From: Burkholderia ambifaria AMMD
GTDB taxonomy: Bacteria; Pseudomonadota; Gammaproteobacteria; Burkholderiales; Burkholderiaceae
DNA: 64,000 nucleotides
Direction of reading: 5' to 3'
NCBI RefSeq assembly: GCF_000203915.1
Contig: NC_008390.1
Location: 372,001-436,000, forward strand
Below the pieces are notes generated by a model that saw only the letters and a list, made by a program, of their open reading frames with translations, was not told the DNA's origin and searched no databases. Of the stretch, positions 1 to 8,318 are shown in pieces. Each line of letters opens with the position of its first letter. The first letter of the stretch is position 1. Made by a program: the position numbers and the translations under genes.

Positions 1-278
1 CGAGCATGGGGCTGATGGCGATCATCAACCTCGTCGCGATTCTCGCGCTCGGCAAGTATGCGCATGCCGCGTGGCGCGACTATCGCCACCAGCGCGCGCA
101 GGGCATTGCCGAGCCGGTGTTCACGCGCAACACGATTCCCGAGCTCGCACGCGTGCTGCCGGCCGACGTGTGGGGCGAGCACGGCCCACTGCCGCTGCGT
201 CCGGCTTCGGCCGATGTGGCGGATGAAGCGGCGAACGACGCGGTGGCCGAAGCCCGCGTCGCGGTGCGCGAGTCATGA
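1..278 (+). CDS. Sodium:alanine/glycine symporter, C-terminal end (partial)
   Basis: Only the last part of the gene lies in the window; the reading frame is open from the left edge and stops at 276-278. The visible protein has one hydrophobic segment (GLMAIINLVAILALGKYA) followed by a charged tail ending in a short Ala-rich stretch. This matches the last transmembrane helix and cytoplasmic tail of the AGCS (alanine/glycine:cation symporter) family, in which an N-G/L-M-A-x-x-N-L helix is typical. The family imports small neutral amino acids with sodium. The stop codon overlaps the thpR start by 4 bases. The family call rests on one helix and its tail. Confidence 0.6.
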   Translation, partial: SMGLMAIINLVAILALGKYAHAAWRDYRHQRAQGIAEPVFTRNTIPELARVLPADVWGEHGPLPLRPASADVADEAANDAVAEARVAVRES

Positions 279-823
279 ACGGCGACCGGCTCCGTGCGTT
301 CGTCGCGCTGATGCCCGATACGGCATCGCGCGACGCGCTGCACGCGCTGCCGGTCACCCGCGGTGCACGGCGCACGCTGCCCGCGCAACTGCACGTAACG
401 CTTGCGTTCATCGGCGCGATCGAACGTGCGCGGTGCGACGCGCTGGCCGAGCGGTTGCCGGCGCTCGCGAGCGCGCATGCGCTGCCGTTGCAGCGGGTCG
501 AGCGGATCGCGTGGTGGCCGAGCCTGCCGCGCGCGCGGCTGATCGTCGCGGAACTCGCCGCCGATCCCGCCTGTACGGCGCTGAATGCCGATTTATCCGC
601 GCTATTGCGCGAACTGGGCGTGCCGGCCGACCGCCGGCCGTTCCGGCCGCATGTGACGCTCGCGCGGCTGCCGCGCGATGCCGACGGACAGCCCGCGCAC
701 GGCGGCGCGACCGGCCGGCCGGTCGCGGTGCGCTTCGTCGCGCTGACGCTGTTCGAAAGCCGGCTGTCGCACGACGGTGTGTCGCATGTGCCGATCGTGT
801 CGGTGCCGATCGGGCGGGCGTAG
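275..823 (+). CDS. thpR: RNA 2',3'-cyclic phosphodiesterase (2'-5' RNA ligase family)
   Basis: This 182-residue protein belongs to the 2H phosphoesterase superfamily. It carries the two diagnostic HxTx motifs, HVTL at residue 40 and HVTL at residue 126, which form the catalytic pair. Known ThpR/LigT enzymes hydrolyse 2',3'-cyclic phosphate ends of RNA and can ligate tRNA halves through a 2'-5' bond in vitro. The length is normal for the family. The ATG overlaps the stop codon of the symporter gene (ATGA), so the two are probably translationally coupled. A hairpin with a T-run follows before the convergent ABC transporter gene. Confidence 0.9.
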   Translation: MNGDRLRAFVALMPDTASRDALHALPVTRGARRTLPAQLHVTLAFIGAIERARCDALAERLPALASAHALPLQRVERIAWWPSLPRARLIVAELAADPACTALNADLSALLRELGVPADRRPFRPHVTLARLPRDADGQPAHGGATGRPVAVRFVALTLFESRLSHDGVSHVPIVSVPIGRA

Positions 824-845
824 AGGGAAGGGGGGCGAACGAGAG

Positions 846-880
846 AAGGCCGACGCGGTGTGCGCCGGCCTTTTGTTTTT
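846..880 (+). terminator. Rho-independent terminator after thpR
   Basis: A GC-rich stem (AAGGCCG pairing with CGGCCTT, plus two further pairs after a mismatch) is followed by TTTTGTTTTT. It lies between the convergent thpR and ABC-transporter stop codons and would end thpR transcription. Confidence 0.75.
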
Positions 881-884
881 GCGC

Positions 885-2654
885 TTACGCGGCAACCTTG
901 TCGGTGTCGGTCACGCGCTCGACGTTGATCATGCCGACGTGGAACGCGGCCAGCGACTCGCGGTGGGCGATGCTGACGATCGCGGCCTTCGGCAGCCGTT
1001 CGGCGAACAGGTGATAGAGCCGCGCTTCGTTGTCCGCGTCGAGCGCGCTCGTCGCTTCGTCGAGGAACAGGAAGTCCGGCTTGTGCAGCAGCACGCGCGC
1101 GCCGGCGAGACGCTGCTGTTCGCCGGGCGACAGCACGCGCGTCCAGTGGCCGGTCTCGTCGAGGCGACCGACGTAGTCTTCGAGGCGGCACGCGCGCAGC
1201 GCGTCGCGGCACGCGTCGTCGGTGAACGCGTCGGGCGCGGCCGGATAGGTGAGCGCGGCCTTCAGCGTGCCGATCGGCAAGTAGCTCGTCTGCGGCACGA
1301 ACATCATCCGCGCGCCGACCGGCGCGTCGATCGCGCCGTCGCCGAACGGCCACAGGCCCGCAAGCGCGCGCATGAACGTGCTCTTGCCGGAACCCGACTT
1401 GCCGATCACGAGCCAGCGCGAGCCGGGTTCGATCGTCAGGCTGCCGATGTTCGCGAGCGCGGTGCCGTTCGGCAGCGCGAGCTTCAGCGACGATGTGGAC
1501 AGCTTCGCGGCATCGACGTAGTGCAGGTTGATGCCGCCGTGCTCGGTTGCCGGCGACAGGCTTTCCTTCAGGTGCGACGTGCCCATCACGCGCTTGAATT
1601 CACGCAGACGGTTGACGGTTGCGCGCCATTCGACGAGGGTCGAGTAACTGTTGATGAACCACGAGAACGAATCGCTGACGGTGCCGAACGCGGACGAGAT
1701 CTGCATCAGCACGCCGAACGAGAACGCGCCCGCGAAATAGCGCGGCGCGGCGACGACGAGCGGGAAGATGATCGCGATCTGCCCGTAGAAGCTCAGCACG
1801 AACGTGAGGCGCTTCGTGTACTTCATCACGCGCCACCAGTTGTCGCGAATGCGCATGAACAGGCTCTGCGCGTTGCGGGTCTCGGTTTTCTCGCCGTCGT
1901 AGAACGCGATCTGCTCGGCGTTCTCGCGCACGCGGATCAGCCCGAAGCGGAAATCGGCCTCGACGCGCTGCTGCTGGTAGTTGATCGACACGAGCGGGTG
2001 GCCGACCTTCTGGATGATCAGCGAGCCGACCACCGCGTACAACGCGGCCGCCCACACCATGTAGCCGGGGATCGTGATCGGCGTCGCGCCGAGCGAGAGC
2101 GTCAGCGCGCCGGCGAGCGACCACAGGATCGTGATGAACGACACGAGCGTGACGACCGTCGACAGCAGGTCGAGCGACAGCGCGAGTGTCGTCGTCGCGA
2201 ACGACTGGAGGTCGTCGGTGATCCGCTGGTCGGGGTTGTCGGCGAGGCGGTCGCGTTCGATCCGGTAGAACGCGCGATCGCCGAGCCACTGGCCGAGAAA
2301 GCGATCGGTGAGCCACTGGCGCCAGCGGAACCCGAGCATCTGCCGCAGGTAGCGGCCATACACCGCGAGGATGATGAAGCCAAACGCGAGTGCCGAGAAC
2401 TGCATCAGCAGGTTCGGGAAGTCGTGGACATCCTTCGACTGCAGCGCGTTGTAGAACTGCGCGTTCCACTTGTTCAGCTTGACGTTGATCCAGACGACGC
2501 AGAGATTGATCACGATGATCGTGACGAGCAACCCCCACGCGGTTTTCCATTCGGACGACACCCAGTAGGGCTTGATGAGGCTCCATGCGGATACCGGGCG
2601 CTCGTCCTGCGGCGCGTCTGAGGCGGAGCGGACGGGATCGATCGATTGGGTCAT
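885..2654 (-). CDS. ABC transporter, fused permease/ATPase (SbmA/BacA-like family)
   Basis: This 589-residue half-transporter has an N-terminal membrane domain of several helices within roughly residues 25-300 and a C-terminal ATPase domain. The ATPase has Walker A GKSGSGKST near residue 418, a variant signature LSPGEQQR near 506, and Walker B with D-loop FLFLDEATSALD near 530. The membrane part is of the ABC_membrane_2 type found in SbmA/BacA and YddA, which import or export peptides and vitamins. The substrate cannot be read from sequence. The signature has P where LSGGQ has G, which is usual in this subfamily. It stands alone, convergent with thpR and divergent from the thi operon. Confidence 0.85.
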   Translation of the reverse strand: MTQSIDPVRSASDAPQDERPVSAWSLIKPYWVSSEWKTAWGLLVTIIVINLCVVWINVKLNKWNAQFYNALQSKDVHDFPNLLMQFSALAFGFIILAVYGRYLRQMLGFRWRQWLTDRFLGQWLGDRAFYRIERDRLADNPDQRITDDLQSFATTTLALSLDLLSTVVTLVSFITILWSLAGALTLSLGATPITIPGYMVWAAALYAVVGSLIIQKVGHPLVSINYQQQRVEADFRFGLIRVRENAEQIAFYDGEKTETRNAQSLFMRIRDNWWRVMKYTKRLTFVLSFYGQIAIIFPLVVAAPRYFAGAFSFGVLMQISSAFGTVSDSFSWFINSYSTLVEWRATVNRLREFKRVMGTSHLKESLSPATEHGGINLHYVDAAKLSTSSLKLALPNGTALANIGSLTIEPGSRWLVIGKSGSGKSTFMRALAGLWPFGDGAIDAPVGARMMFVPQTSYLPIGTLKAALTYPAAPDAFTDDACRDALRACRLEDYVGRLDETGHWTRVLSPGEQQRLAGARVLLHKPDFLFLDEATSALDADNEARLYHLFAERLPKAAIVSIAHRESLAAFHVGMINVERVTDTDKVAA

Positions 2655-2889
2655 GTGCTTCCTGATGAGTAGCCGGCGCGCGGGCCGGGCGAAGCCGGGC
2701 GCGCGCCGCGATAAGGCATGCCGGGGCGCGGCGCCGACTGACGGCGGGCGCTCGGATGGTCGCCCGCGCGTCTTAAACGGCGCTTAAGGGCCGGCGGTGA
2801 CACGGCAACCGGCCGCTCGCGCGGCCGGCCTGCGGGCATTGTGCCAGAGCGGCGCAGCGCGACGGCGAATTTGCCGCAAGGGGGACAGT

Positions 2890-2919
2890 TTGCGGCGCTT
2901 TCCGCTTTTATGGTCTAAT
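2890..2919 (+). promoter_or_regulatory. Possible sigma-70 promoter of the thi operon
   Basis: TTGCGG at 2890-2895 and TCTAAT at 2914-2919 are 18 bases apart, just upstream of the TPP riboswitch. Both boxes are weak matches. The position, about 10 bases before the aptamer, is the main support. Confidence 0.35.
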
Positions 2920-2930
2920 GGCCGACGACG

Positions 2931-3035
2931 AAACAGGGGTGCTTCGAGCGCGGCCGACGGTTCATTCCGGGCGACGCGGCGAGGCTGAGAAAGACCCTTC
3001 GCACCCGATCCGGGTAATACCGGCGAGGGAAGTTT
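2931..3035 (+). ncRNA. TPP riboswitch (THI element)
   Basis: The region holds the conserved thi-box blocks in order: GGGTGC at 2937, GGCTGAGA ending at 2990, ACCCTTCGCACC, GATCCGGGTAATACCGGCG and AGGGAAGT. These form the pyrimidine- and pyrophosphate-sensing arms of the TPP aptamer. The two arms are separated by a longer P3-type insert (about 2950-2980), which is common in this family. It lies about 250 bases upstream of thiO and the thiazole-branch genes and should repress them when TPP is plentiful. Confidence 0.95.
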
Positions 3036-3091
3036 CTGATCCCGCCGGGCCGCGCTGGCCGCCATCCCACATGGTCAGCGCCCGAATCCCG

Positions 3092-3126
3092 CCCGGCCGG
3101 CCTTTGCTGCCGGTTTCGTCCTTTTG
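3092..3126 (+). terminator. Candidate riboswitch expression-platform terminator
   Basis: Downstream of the aptamer, CCGGC (3097-3101) can pair with GCCGG (3109-3113), followed by a T-rich run TTTCGTCCTTTT. This could be the transcription-stop arm of the TPP switch. The stem is short and the T-run interrupted, so translational control is equally possible: a second hairpin, GCGCG-TTG-CGCG, sits just before the leader-ORF ribosome-binding site. Confidence 0.35.
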
Positions 3127-3154
3127 GGTACGCGCGTTGCGCGTTACGGAAGGA

Positions 3155-3286
3155 ATGATGACCGCTCAATCTTCAGTCTTTTGCGCTGTTCCCGATCCGC
3201 TGTCGCGTGCGTTGGCACGGGACGGCGCGCGCGTGTCGACGTCCGTCGCACGAGCACGCGCGGTTCGCGGGGAGGGTGCGCGATGA
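3155..3286 (+). CDS. Small ORF between TPP riboswitch and thiO (possible leader peptide)
   Basis: This 43-codon ORF begins with tandem ATG ATG preceded by GGAAGGA, a good ribosome-binding site. It ends in a TGA that overlaps the thiO start as ATGA. The peptide is Ser/Ala/Arg-rich with no recognisable domain. The spacing and overlap suggest that ribosomes translating it feed thiO by translational coupling. It could equally be the remnant N-terminus of an older thiO start. I do not recognise a family. Comparison of this stretch across Burkholderia species for synonymous-site bias would decide whether it is translated. Confidence 0.4.
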   Translation: MMTAQSSVFCAVPDPLSRALARDGARVSTSVARARAVRGEGAR

Positions 3287-4419
3287 ACGTCCACGCTTCC
3301 CGGCCGGATTTCGCGGTGCTAGGCGGCGGCCTCGTCGGCCGGCTGATCGCCTGGCGGCTCGCGGGCGACGGGCATCGCGTCGCGCTGTACGAGCGCGGCG
3401 GCCCGGACGGCGAGCAATCGGCCGCGTGGATCGCGGCCGCGATGCTTGCGCCGCTCGCCGAGGCGGCGAGCGCCGAACTGCTGATCACCGAGCTCGGCGC
3501 CGCGTCGCTCGCGCGCTGGCCGCAATGGCTCGCGGAGCTGCCCGAACCGGTGTTCTTCCAGCATCACGGCACGCTCGTCGTCTGGCATCACGCGGATCGG
3601 GCGGAGGCGCCGCTGTTCGAGCGGCGCGTGCGCGCGAACGCGCCGGCCGAGCTGTTCGACGGCGGCTTCGTCACGCTGGCCGGCGCGCAGGTCGACGCGG
3701 CCGAGCCCGCGCTCGCGGGGCGCTTCGCGCGCGGCCTGCTGCTGCCGCGCGAAGGGCAGCTCGATAATCGTCAGGCGCTGCGCGCGCTGGCGGCGGGCCT
3801 CGCGCAGCGCGGCGTCGAGCTGCACTGGCACGCGACGATCGACGACGCGAACCGGCCCGACGCACATTTCACGATCGATTGCCGCGGTCTCGGCGCGAAA
3901 GCCGCGCTGCCCGCGCTGCGCGGCATCCGCGGCGAAGTCGCGCGGGTGCACGCGCCGGGCATCGGGCTCACGCGGCCCGTGCGGCTGTTGCATCCGCGCT
4001 ATCCGCTGTACATCGCGCCGAAGCAGGACGACCTGTACGTGATCGGCGCAACCGAGGTGGAGGGCGAGGACATGTCGCCCGTCAGCGTGCGCTCCGCGCT
4101 CGAACTGCTGAGCGCGGCGTTCTCCGTGCACCCGGCGTTCGGCGAGGCGCGCATCCTCGAACTGAATGCGCAGTGCCGCCCGACGCTGCCCGACCACCGC
4201 CCGGCGGTGATCTGGGACGGCGCGACGACGCTCGCCGTCAACGGCCTGTACCGGCACGGCTTCATGATCGCGCCGGAAGTCGCGCATGCGGCGGTCGCGT
4301 TCGCGCAGGCCGCGCTCGGCGGCGCGTTCGCCGATGCCGATGCGTTCGCCGCATGGCGCGATGCCGCGCGCTGGCCGGCGCTCCTTCATCACCGCGACGA
4401 CGTGCGCCAGCCGGCCTGA
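3283..4419 (+). CDS. thiO: Glycine oxidase / FAD-dependent oxidoreductase ThiO
   Basis: This 378-residue flavoprotein starts with a DAAO-type dinucleotide-binding fold (GGGLVG at residues 14-19, acidic E37 for the ribose). Near the C-terminus it has RPTLPDHRPAVI and the substrate-side GLYRHGFMIAPEVA, typical of ThiO. ThiO oxidises glycine to iminoacetate (dehydroglycine), the C-N source of the thiazole ring. I chose ATG 3283, which follows GGGGAGGG and overlaps the leader-ORF stop; the frame is open further upstream but has no better start. thiS follows after 32 bases. Confidence 0.9.
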   Translation: MNVHASRPDFAVLGGGLVGRLIAWRLAGDGHRVALYERGGPDGEQSAAWIAAAMLAPLAEAASAELLITELGAASLARWPQWLAELPEPVFFQHHGTLVVWHHADRAEAPLFERRVRANAPAELFDGGFVTLAGAQVDAAEPALAGRFARGLLLPREGQLDNRQALRALAAGLAQRGVELHWHATIDDANRPDAHFTIDCRGLGAKAALPALRGIRGEVARVHAPGIGLTRPVRLLHPRYPLYIAPKQDDLYVIGATEVEGEDMSPVSVRSALELLSAAFSVHPAFGEARILELNAQCRPTLPDHRPAVIWDGATTLAVNGLYRHGFMIAPEVAHAAVAFAQAALGGAFADADAFAAWRDAARWPALLHHRDDVRQPA

Positions 4420-4451
4420 TGCGCGCCGCCGACCGAATTCGATCAAGCCTC

Positions 4452-4649
4452 ATGGACATCCAGATCAACCAACAGACCCTGACGCTGCCCGACGGCGCGA
4501 CGGTGGCCGACGCACTCGCCGCGTTCGGCGCGCGTCCGCCATACGCGGTCGCGCTGAACGGCAATTTCGTCGCGCGCACGCAGCATGCGGCGCGCGCGCT
4601 CGCGACGGGCGACAAGCTCGACGTGGTGCACCCCGTCGCGGGCGGCTGA
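4452..4649 (+). CDS. thiS: Sulfur carrier protein ThiS
   Basis: This 65-residue ubiquitin-like protein begins MDIQINQQ and ends in the obligatory Gly-Gly tail (HPVAGG). The terminal glycine is adenylated and then thiocarboxylated to deliver sulfur to ThiG for thiazole formation. The size and the VVHPVAGG C-terminus are exactly those of the family. It sits between thiO and thiG, its usual partners. No ThiF gene is in the window, so an adenylyltransferase such as MoeB or ThiF must be encoded elsewhere. Confidence 0.95.
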   Translation: MDIQINQQTLTLPDGATVADALAAFGARPPYAVALNGNFVARTQHAARALATGDKLDVVHPVAGG

Positions 4650-4687
4650 GCGCCGCCGGTTCGCCCCCGCTCTTCCAGGAAAACGAC

Positions 4688-5503
4688 ATGACGTCCCTCA
4701 CTTCTGCCGACGCGCTGACGCTGTACGGCGAAACCTTCGCAAGCCGCGTGCTGCTCGGCACGTCGCGCTATCCGTCGCTGCAGTCGCTGTCCGATTCGAT
4801 CGCCGCGTCGCGTCCCGGCATGGTGACGGTCGCGCTGCGCCGCCAGATGACGGGCGGCACCGCCGAAGCCGGCTTCTTCGACCTGCTCAAGCGTCACGCG
4901 GTGCCGCTGTTGCCAAACACGGCCGGTTGCCAGACCGTCGCCGAGGCGGTGACGACCGCGCATATGGCGCGCGAGGTCTTCGAGACCGACTGGATCAAGC
5001 TCGAGCTGATCGGCGACGACTACACGCTGCAGCCCGACCCGGTCGGGCTGATCGAGGCGGCCGCGCAACTGGTCAAGGACGGCTTCAAGGTGCTGCCGTA
5101 CTGCACCGAGGATCTCGTGATCGGCCGGCGCCTGCTCGACGTAGGCTGCGAGGCGCTGATGCCGTGGGGCGCGCCGATCGGCACCGGCAAGGGCGTGGTG
5201 AACCCGTACGGGCTGCGCGTGCTGCGCGAGCGGCTGCCGGACGTGCCGCTGATCGTCGACGCCGGGCTCGGCGTGCCGTCGCATGCGTGCCAGGTCATGG
5301 AGTGGGGTTTCGACGGCGTGCTGCTGAACACGGCCGTGTCGCAGGCCACGCATCCGGAGATCATGGCGCGCGCGTTCGCGCAGGGCGTCGAGGCCGGCCG
5401 TGCGGCCTACCTCGCCGGGCCGATGGACGCGCGCGAGACCGCGCACGCGAGCACGCCGGTCGTCGGGATGCCGTTCTGGCACCAGGACGGGGGCGGCGCA
5501 TGA
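4688..5503 (+). CDS. thiG: Thiazole synthase ThiG
   Basis: This 271-residue TIM-barrel enzyme condenses deoxyxylulose-5-phosphate, iminoacetate and ThiS thiocarboxylate into thiazole phosphate. The Schiff-base lysine lies in DWIKLELIGD (K104). Family motifs LGTSRYPS near residue 24, LPNTAGC near 75 and MPWGAPIGTGKG near 158 are intact. It starts at ATG 4688 after an AGGAAA ribosome-binding site, and its stop overlaps thiE (ATGA), indicating tight coupling. Confidence 0.97.
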   Translation: MTSLTSADALTLYGETFASRVLLGTSRYPSLQSLSDSIAASRPGMVTVALRRQMTGGTAEAGFFDLLKRHAVPLLPNTAGCQTVAEAVTTAHMAREVFETDWIKLELIGDDYTLQPDPVGLIEAAAQLVKDGFKVLPYCTEDLVIGRRLLDVGCEALMPWGAPIGTGKGVVNPYGLRVLRERLPDVPLIVDAGLGVPSHACQVMEWGFDGVLLNTAVSQATHPEIMARAFAQGVEAGRAAYLAGPMDARETAHASTPVVGMPFWHQDGGGA

Positions 5504-6624
5504 GCGAGCGCTTTGCCGATGCGTTCTGGCCGCCGGCCGACGAGCTGGCCGAAGCGGCCGAGCGGATTCGCGCCCGCCTGGGCGACTGGCCGGCCGGCAC
5601 GACGCCGTGGCGGCTGTGCGTCGCGGCGCCCGACGTGCCGGTCGACGGCGACGTGCTGATCGTGTCGGCCGGCGACCGTGCCGCGCAGGCGCGCGCGTCG
5701 GCCGCATCGCGCCCCGCGGCGCCGGATGCGGTCGCGATCGAGTTCGACGAACACGGCGCGACGCTGCATGCCGCGGGCGTGCGCCATGCGCTGGAAGCCG
5801 CGCATCCGCTCGGCGACGACTGGATCGCGGCACTCGCCGCATTCCTCGATTGCGGTTTCGCGCCGATCGACGCGCTGGTGCTGGCGCTCGCGTGGCGTGA
5901 CGGCGACGAAACGCGCGGCGCGGATGCGTGGCCGGTCGACGCCGCGCGATTTCCGCGCGTCGCCGGCCTGGCCGCCGCGCCGGAGCCCGCATTCCCGCCG
6001 TGCCCCGCGCAACTCGGCCTGTATCCGGTCGTCCCCGACGCCGAATGGGTCGAGCGCGTGCTCGATTGCGGCGCGCGGACCGTGCAGCTGCGCGTGAAAG
6101 GCGCGCACCCTGCCGCGTTGCGCGGCGAAATCGCGCGTGCGGTCGCGGCCGGGCGCCGCTATCCCGATGCGCGCGTGTTCATCAACGATCACTGGCAGAT
6201 CGCGGTAGAAGAGGGGGCGTACGGCGTACATCTGGGTCAGGAAGACCTGGAGACGGCCGATCTGGCCGCGATCGCGCACGCGGGCCTACGGCTCGGGCTG
6301 TCGAGCCACGGCTATTACGAAATGTTGCGGGCATTGCACGAGCGCCCGAGCTATCTCGCGCTCGGCCCCGTGTACGCGACCGCGACCAAGGCAGTTGCGG
6401 CGCCGCCGCAGGGACTCGCGCGGATCGCCCGCTATGCGCGCTTCGCGGGCGCGCGGGCGCCGCTCGTCGCGATCGGCGGCGTGGGCCTCGACGCGTTGCC
6501 TGACGTGCTCGCGACGGGCGTCGGCAGCGTCGCGGTCGTCAGTGCGATCACGGGCGCGATCGATTATCGGGCGGCGGTTGTTGCGTTGCAGCAATGTTTT
6601 GCCCGACAATTTGACAATCATTGA
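5500..6624 (+). CDS. thiE: Thiamine phosphate synthase with N-terminal extension
   Basis: Residues 162-374 are a complete ThiE TIM barrel: LGLYPVVPD at the start, then [41 protein letters not shown] and VAIGGVG. It joins HMP-PP to thiazole phosphate to make thiamine phosphate. Family members are usually about 210 residues; here about 160 extra residues precede the barrel. This extension has no clear motif. Its stretch around residues 108-131 faintly resembles the C-terminal helices of HMP-P kinase ThiD, which suggests a decayed ThiD-ThiE fusion. It is the last gene of the thi operon; thiC and thiD are not in the window. Confidence 0.9.
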   Translation: MSERFADAFWPPADELAEAAERIRARLGDWPAGTTPWRLCVAAPDVPVDGDVLIVSAGDRAAQARASAASRPAAPDAVAIEFDEHGATLHAAGVRHALEAAHPLGDDWIAALAAFLDCGFAPIDALVLALAWRDGDETRGADAWPVDAARFPRVAGLAAAPEPAFPPCPAQLGLYPVVPDAEWVERVLDCGARTVQLRVKGAHPAALRGEIARAVAAGRRYPDARVFINDHWQIAVEEGAYGVHLGQEDLETADLAAIAHAGLRLGLSSHGYYEMLRALHERPSYLALGPVYATATKAVAAPPQGLARIARYARFAGARAPLVAIGGVGLDALPDVLATGVGSVAVVSAITGAIDYRAAVVALQQCFARQFDNH

Positions 6625-6646
6625 CCGCAGGGCCTGGAACGCCGTC

Positions 6647-6676
6647 ACGACATCATTCCAATGCAGGCCCTATAAT
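6647..6676 (+). promoter_or_regulatory. Sigma-70 promoter of the mla operon
   Basis: A perfect TATAAT (6671-6676) is preceded 18 bases upstream by ACGACA (6647-6652, four of six matches to TTGACA). It lies 33 bases before the GTG start of mlaF. The context CCCTATAAT followed by GCGTTNTGCG recurs upstream of the ABC pair at 10985. Confidence 0.6.
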
Positions 6677-6708
6677 TCGGCGTTCTGCGTTAAAGGACCG
6701 TCCGCTCC

Positions 6709-7530
6709 GTGAGCCCCACTCCTACCGAGACTCTGCTGGAACTTCGCGACGTCGACTTTGGCTATGGCGAGCGCCTCGTCCTGTCGAACCTGAACCTGCG
6801 CTTCGGGCGCGGCCAGGTCGTCGCTGTCATGGGCGGGTCGGGCTGCGGCAAGACGACCGTGCTGCGCCTGATCGGCGGCCTCGTGCGTGCAAGCCGCGGC
6901 CAGGTGCTGTTCGACGGCGCCGACGTCGGCGCGCAGACGCGCGACGGCCTGTACGCGCTGCGCCGCAAGATGGGCATGCTGTTCCAGTTCGGCGCGCTGT
7001 TCACCGACATGTCGGTGTTCGAGAACGTCGCGTTCGCGCTGCGCGAACACACCGACCTGCCCGAAGACCTGGTCCGCGACCTCGTGCTGATGAAGCTCAA
7101 CGCGGTCGGGCTGCGCGGCGCGCGCGACCTGATGCCCTCCGAGGTGTCGGGCGGGATGGCGCGCCGTATCGCGCTCGCGCGCGCGATCGCGCTCGATCCG
7201 CAGCTCATCATGTACGACGAGCCGTTCGCGGGCCTCGATCCGATCTCGCTCGGCATCACCGCGAACCTGATCCGCACGCTGAACCAGGCGCTCGGCGCAA
7301 CGTCGATCCTCGTCACGCACGATGTGCCGGAATCCTTCGCGATCGCCGATTACGTGTATTTTCTGGCCAACGGCGGCGTGCTCGCGCAGGGGACGCCCGC
7401 CGAGCTGCGCGCGTCCACCGAGCCGAGCGTGCGGCAGTTCATCGACGGCGCGCCGGACGGCCCGTTCAAATTTCATTACACGAGCCCGCCGCTGGCAGCG
7501 GATTTCGGGCTCGGCGGAGGGCGCGCATGA
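6709..7530 (+). CDS. mlaF: Phospholipid ABC transporter ATP-binding protein MlaF
   Basis: This 273-residue ATPase has Walker [10 protein letters not shown] (residues 42-50), the Q-loop in [17 protein letters not shown], signature VSGGMARR near 146, and Walker [28 protein letters not shown] is characteristic of the MlaF/TTG2A branch rather than amino-acid importers. It powers MlaE in the inner-membrane MlaFEDB complex, which moves phospholipids between the inner membrane and periplasmic MlaC. The start is GTG 6709, 33 bases after a TATAAT box. The stop overlaps mlaE (ATGA). Confidence 0.95.
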   Translation: MSPTPTETLLELRDVDFGYGERLVLSNLNLRFGRGQVVAVMGGSGCGKTTVLRLIGGLVRASRGQVLFDGADVGAQTRDGLYALRRKMGMLFQFGALFTDMSVFENVAFALREHTDLPEDLVRDLVLMKLNAVGLRGARDLMPSEVSGGMARRIALARAIALDPQLIMYDEPFAGLDPISLGITANLIRTLNQALGATSILVTHDVPESFAIADYVYFLANGGVLAQGTPAELRASTEPSVRQFIDGAPDGPFKFHYTSPPLAADFGLGGGRA

Positions 7531-8294
7531 TCAGCGCGATCGGACGTTACGTCATCGGCGGCCTCGAGCGCGCGGGCTACGGCACGCGGCTGTTCGTGCG
7601 CCTCGTGCTGGAATTCTTCCCGCTGCTGCGCCGGCCGCGGCTGGTCACGAAGCAGATCCACTTCCTCGGCAATTATTCGTTCGTGATCATTGCCGTGTCG
7701 GGCCTGTTCGTCGGCTTCGTGCTCGGCCTGCAGGGCTACTACACGCTGAACCGCTACGGGTCCGAGCAGGCGCTCGGCCTGCTGGTCGCGCTGTCGCTCG
7801 TGCGCGAGCTCGGCCCGGTCGTGACCGCGCTGCTGTTCGCGGGCCGCGCGGGCACGTCGCTCACGGCCGAGATCGGCCTGATGAAGGCCGGCGAGCAGCT
7901 CACCGCGCTCGAGATGATGGCCGTCGACCCGATCAAGACGGTGATCGCGCCGCGCCTGTGGGCCGGCATCATCGCGATGCCGCTGCTCGCCGCGATCTTC
8001 AACGCGGTCGGCGTGCTCGGCGGGTATTTCGTCGGCGTCGTGCTGATCGGCGTCGATCCGGGCGCGTTCTGGTCGCAGATGCAGGGCGGGGTCCAGGTGT
8101 GGGCCGACGTCGGCAACGGCGTGATCAAGAGCATCGTGTTCGGGTTCGCCGTGACCTTCATTGCACTGTTTCAAGGGTATGAAGCGAAGCCCACGCCCGA
8201 GGGCGTGTCGCGCGCGACGACCAAGACGGTCGTGTTCGCGTCGCTCGCCGTACTCGGCCTCGATTTCCTGCTGACCGCGCTGATGTTCAGCTAA
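7527..8294 (+). CDS. mlaE: Phospholipid ABC transporter permease MlaE
   Basis: This 255-residue membrane protein of the MlaE/YrbE family has about five to six hydrophobic helices. It has the family motifs [10 protein letters not shown] near residue 67, [19 protein letters not shown] near 92-110, ALEMMAVDP and a C-terminal TALMFS. It is the permease of the Mla retrograde or anterograde lipid transporter, paired with MlaF. It starts at ATG 7527 inside the mlaF stop, so the two subunits are coupled. mlaD follows after 24 bases. Confidence 0.95.
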   Translation: MISAIGRYVIGGLERAGYGTRLFVRLVLEFFPLLRRPRLVTKQIHFLGNYSFVIIAVSGLFVGFVLGLQGYYTLNRYGSEQALGLLVALSLVRELGPVVTALLFAGRAGTSLTAEIGLMKAGEQLTALEMMAVDPIKTVIAPRLWAGIIAMPLLAAIFNAVGVLGGYFVGVVLIGVDPGAFWSQMQGGVQVWADVGNGVIKSIVFGFAVTFIALFQGYEAKPTPEGVSRATTKTVVFASLAVLGLDFLLTALMFS

Positions 8295-8318
8295 GCCTCA
8301 GCCAAGCCAAATTTTGGG

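Noticed and set aside
777..2621. 614-codon plus-strand frame over the ABC exporter
   Set aside because: Arg/Glu/Asp-rich antisense of the exporter, which has intact Walker motifs on the minus strand.
4262..5992. 576-codon minus-strand frame over the thi genes
   Set aside because: Arg/Pro/Ala-rich shadow of thiS, thiG and thiE.
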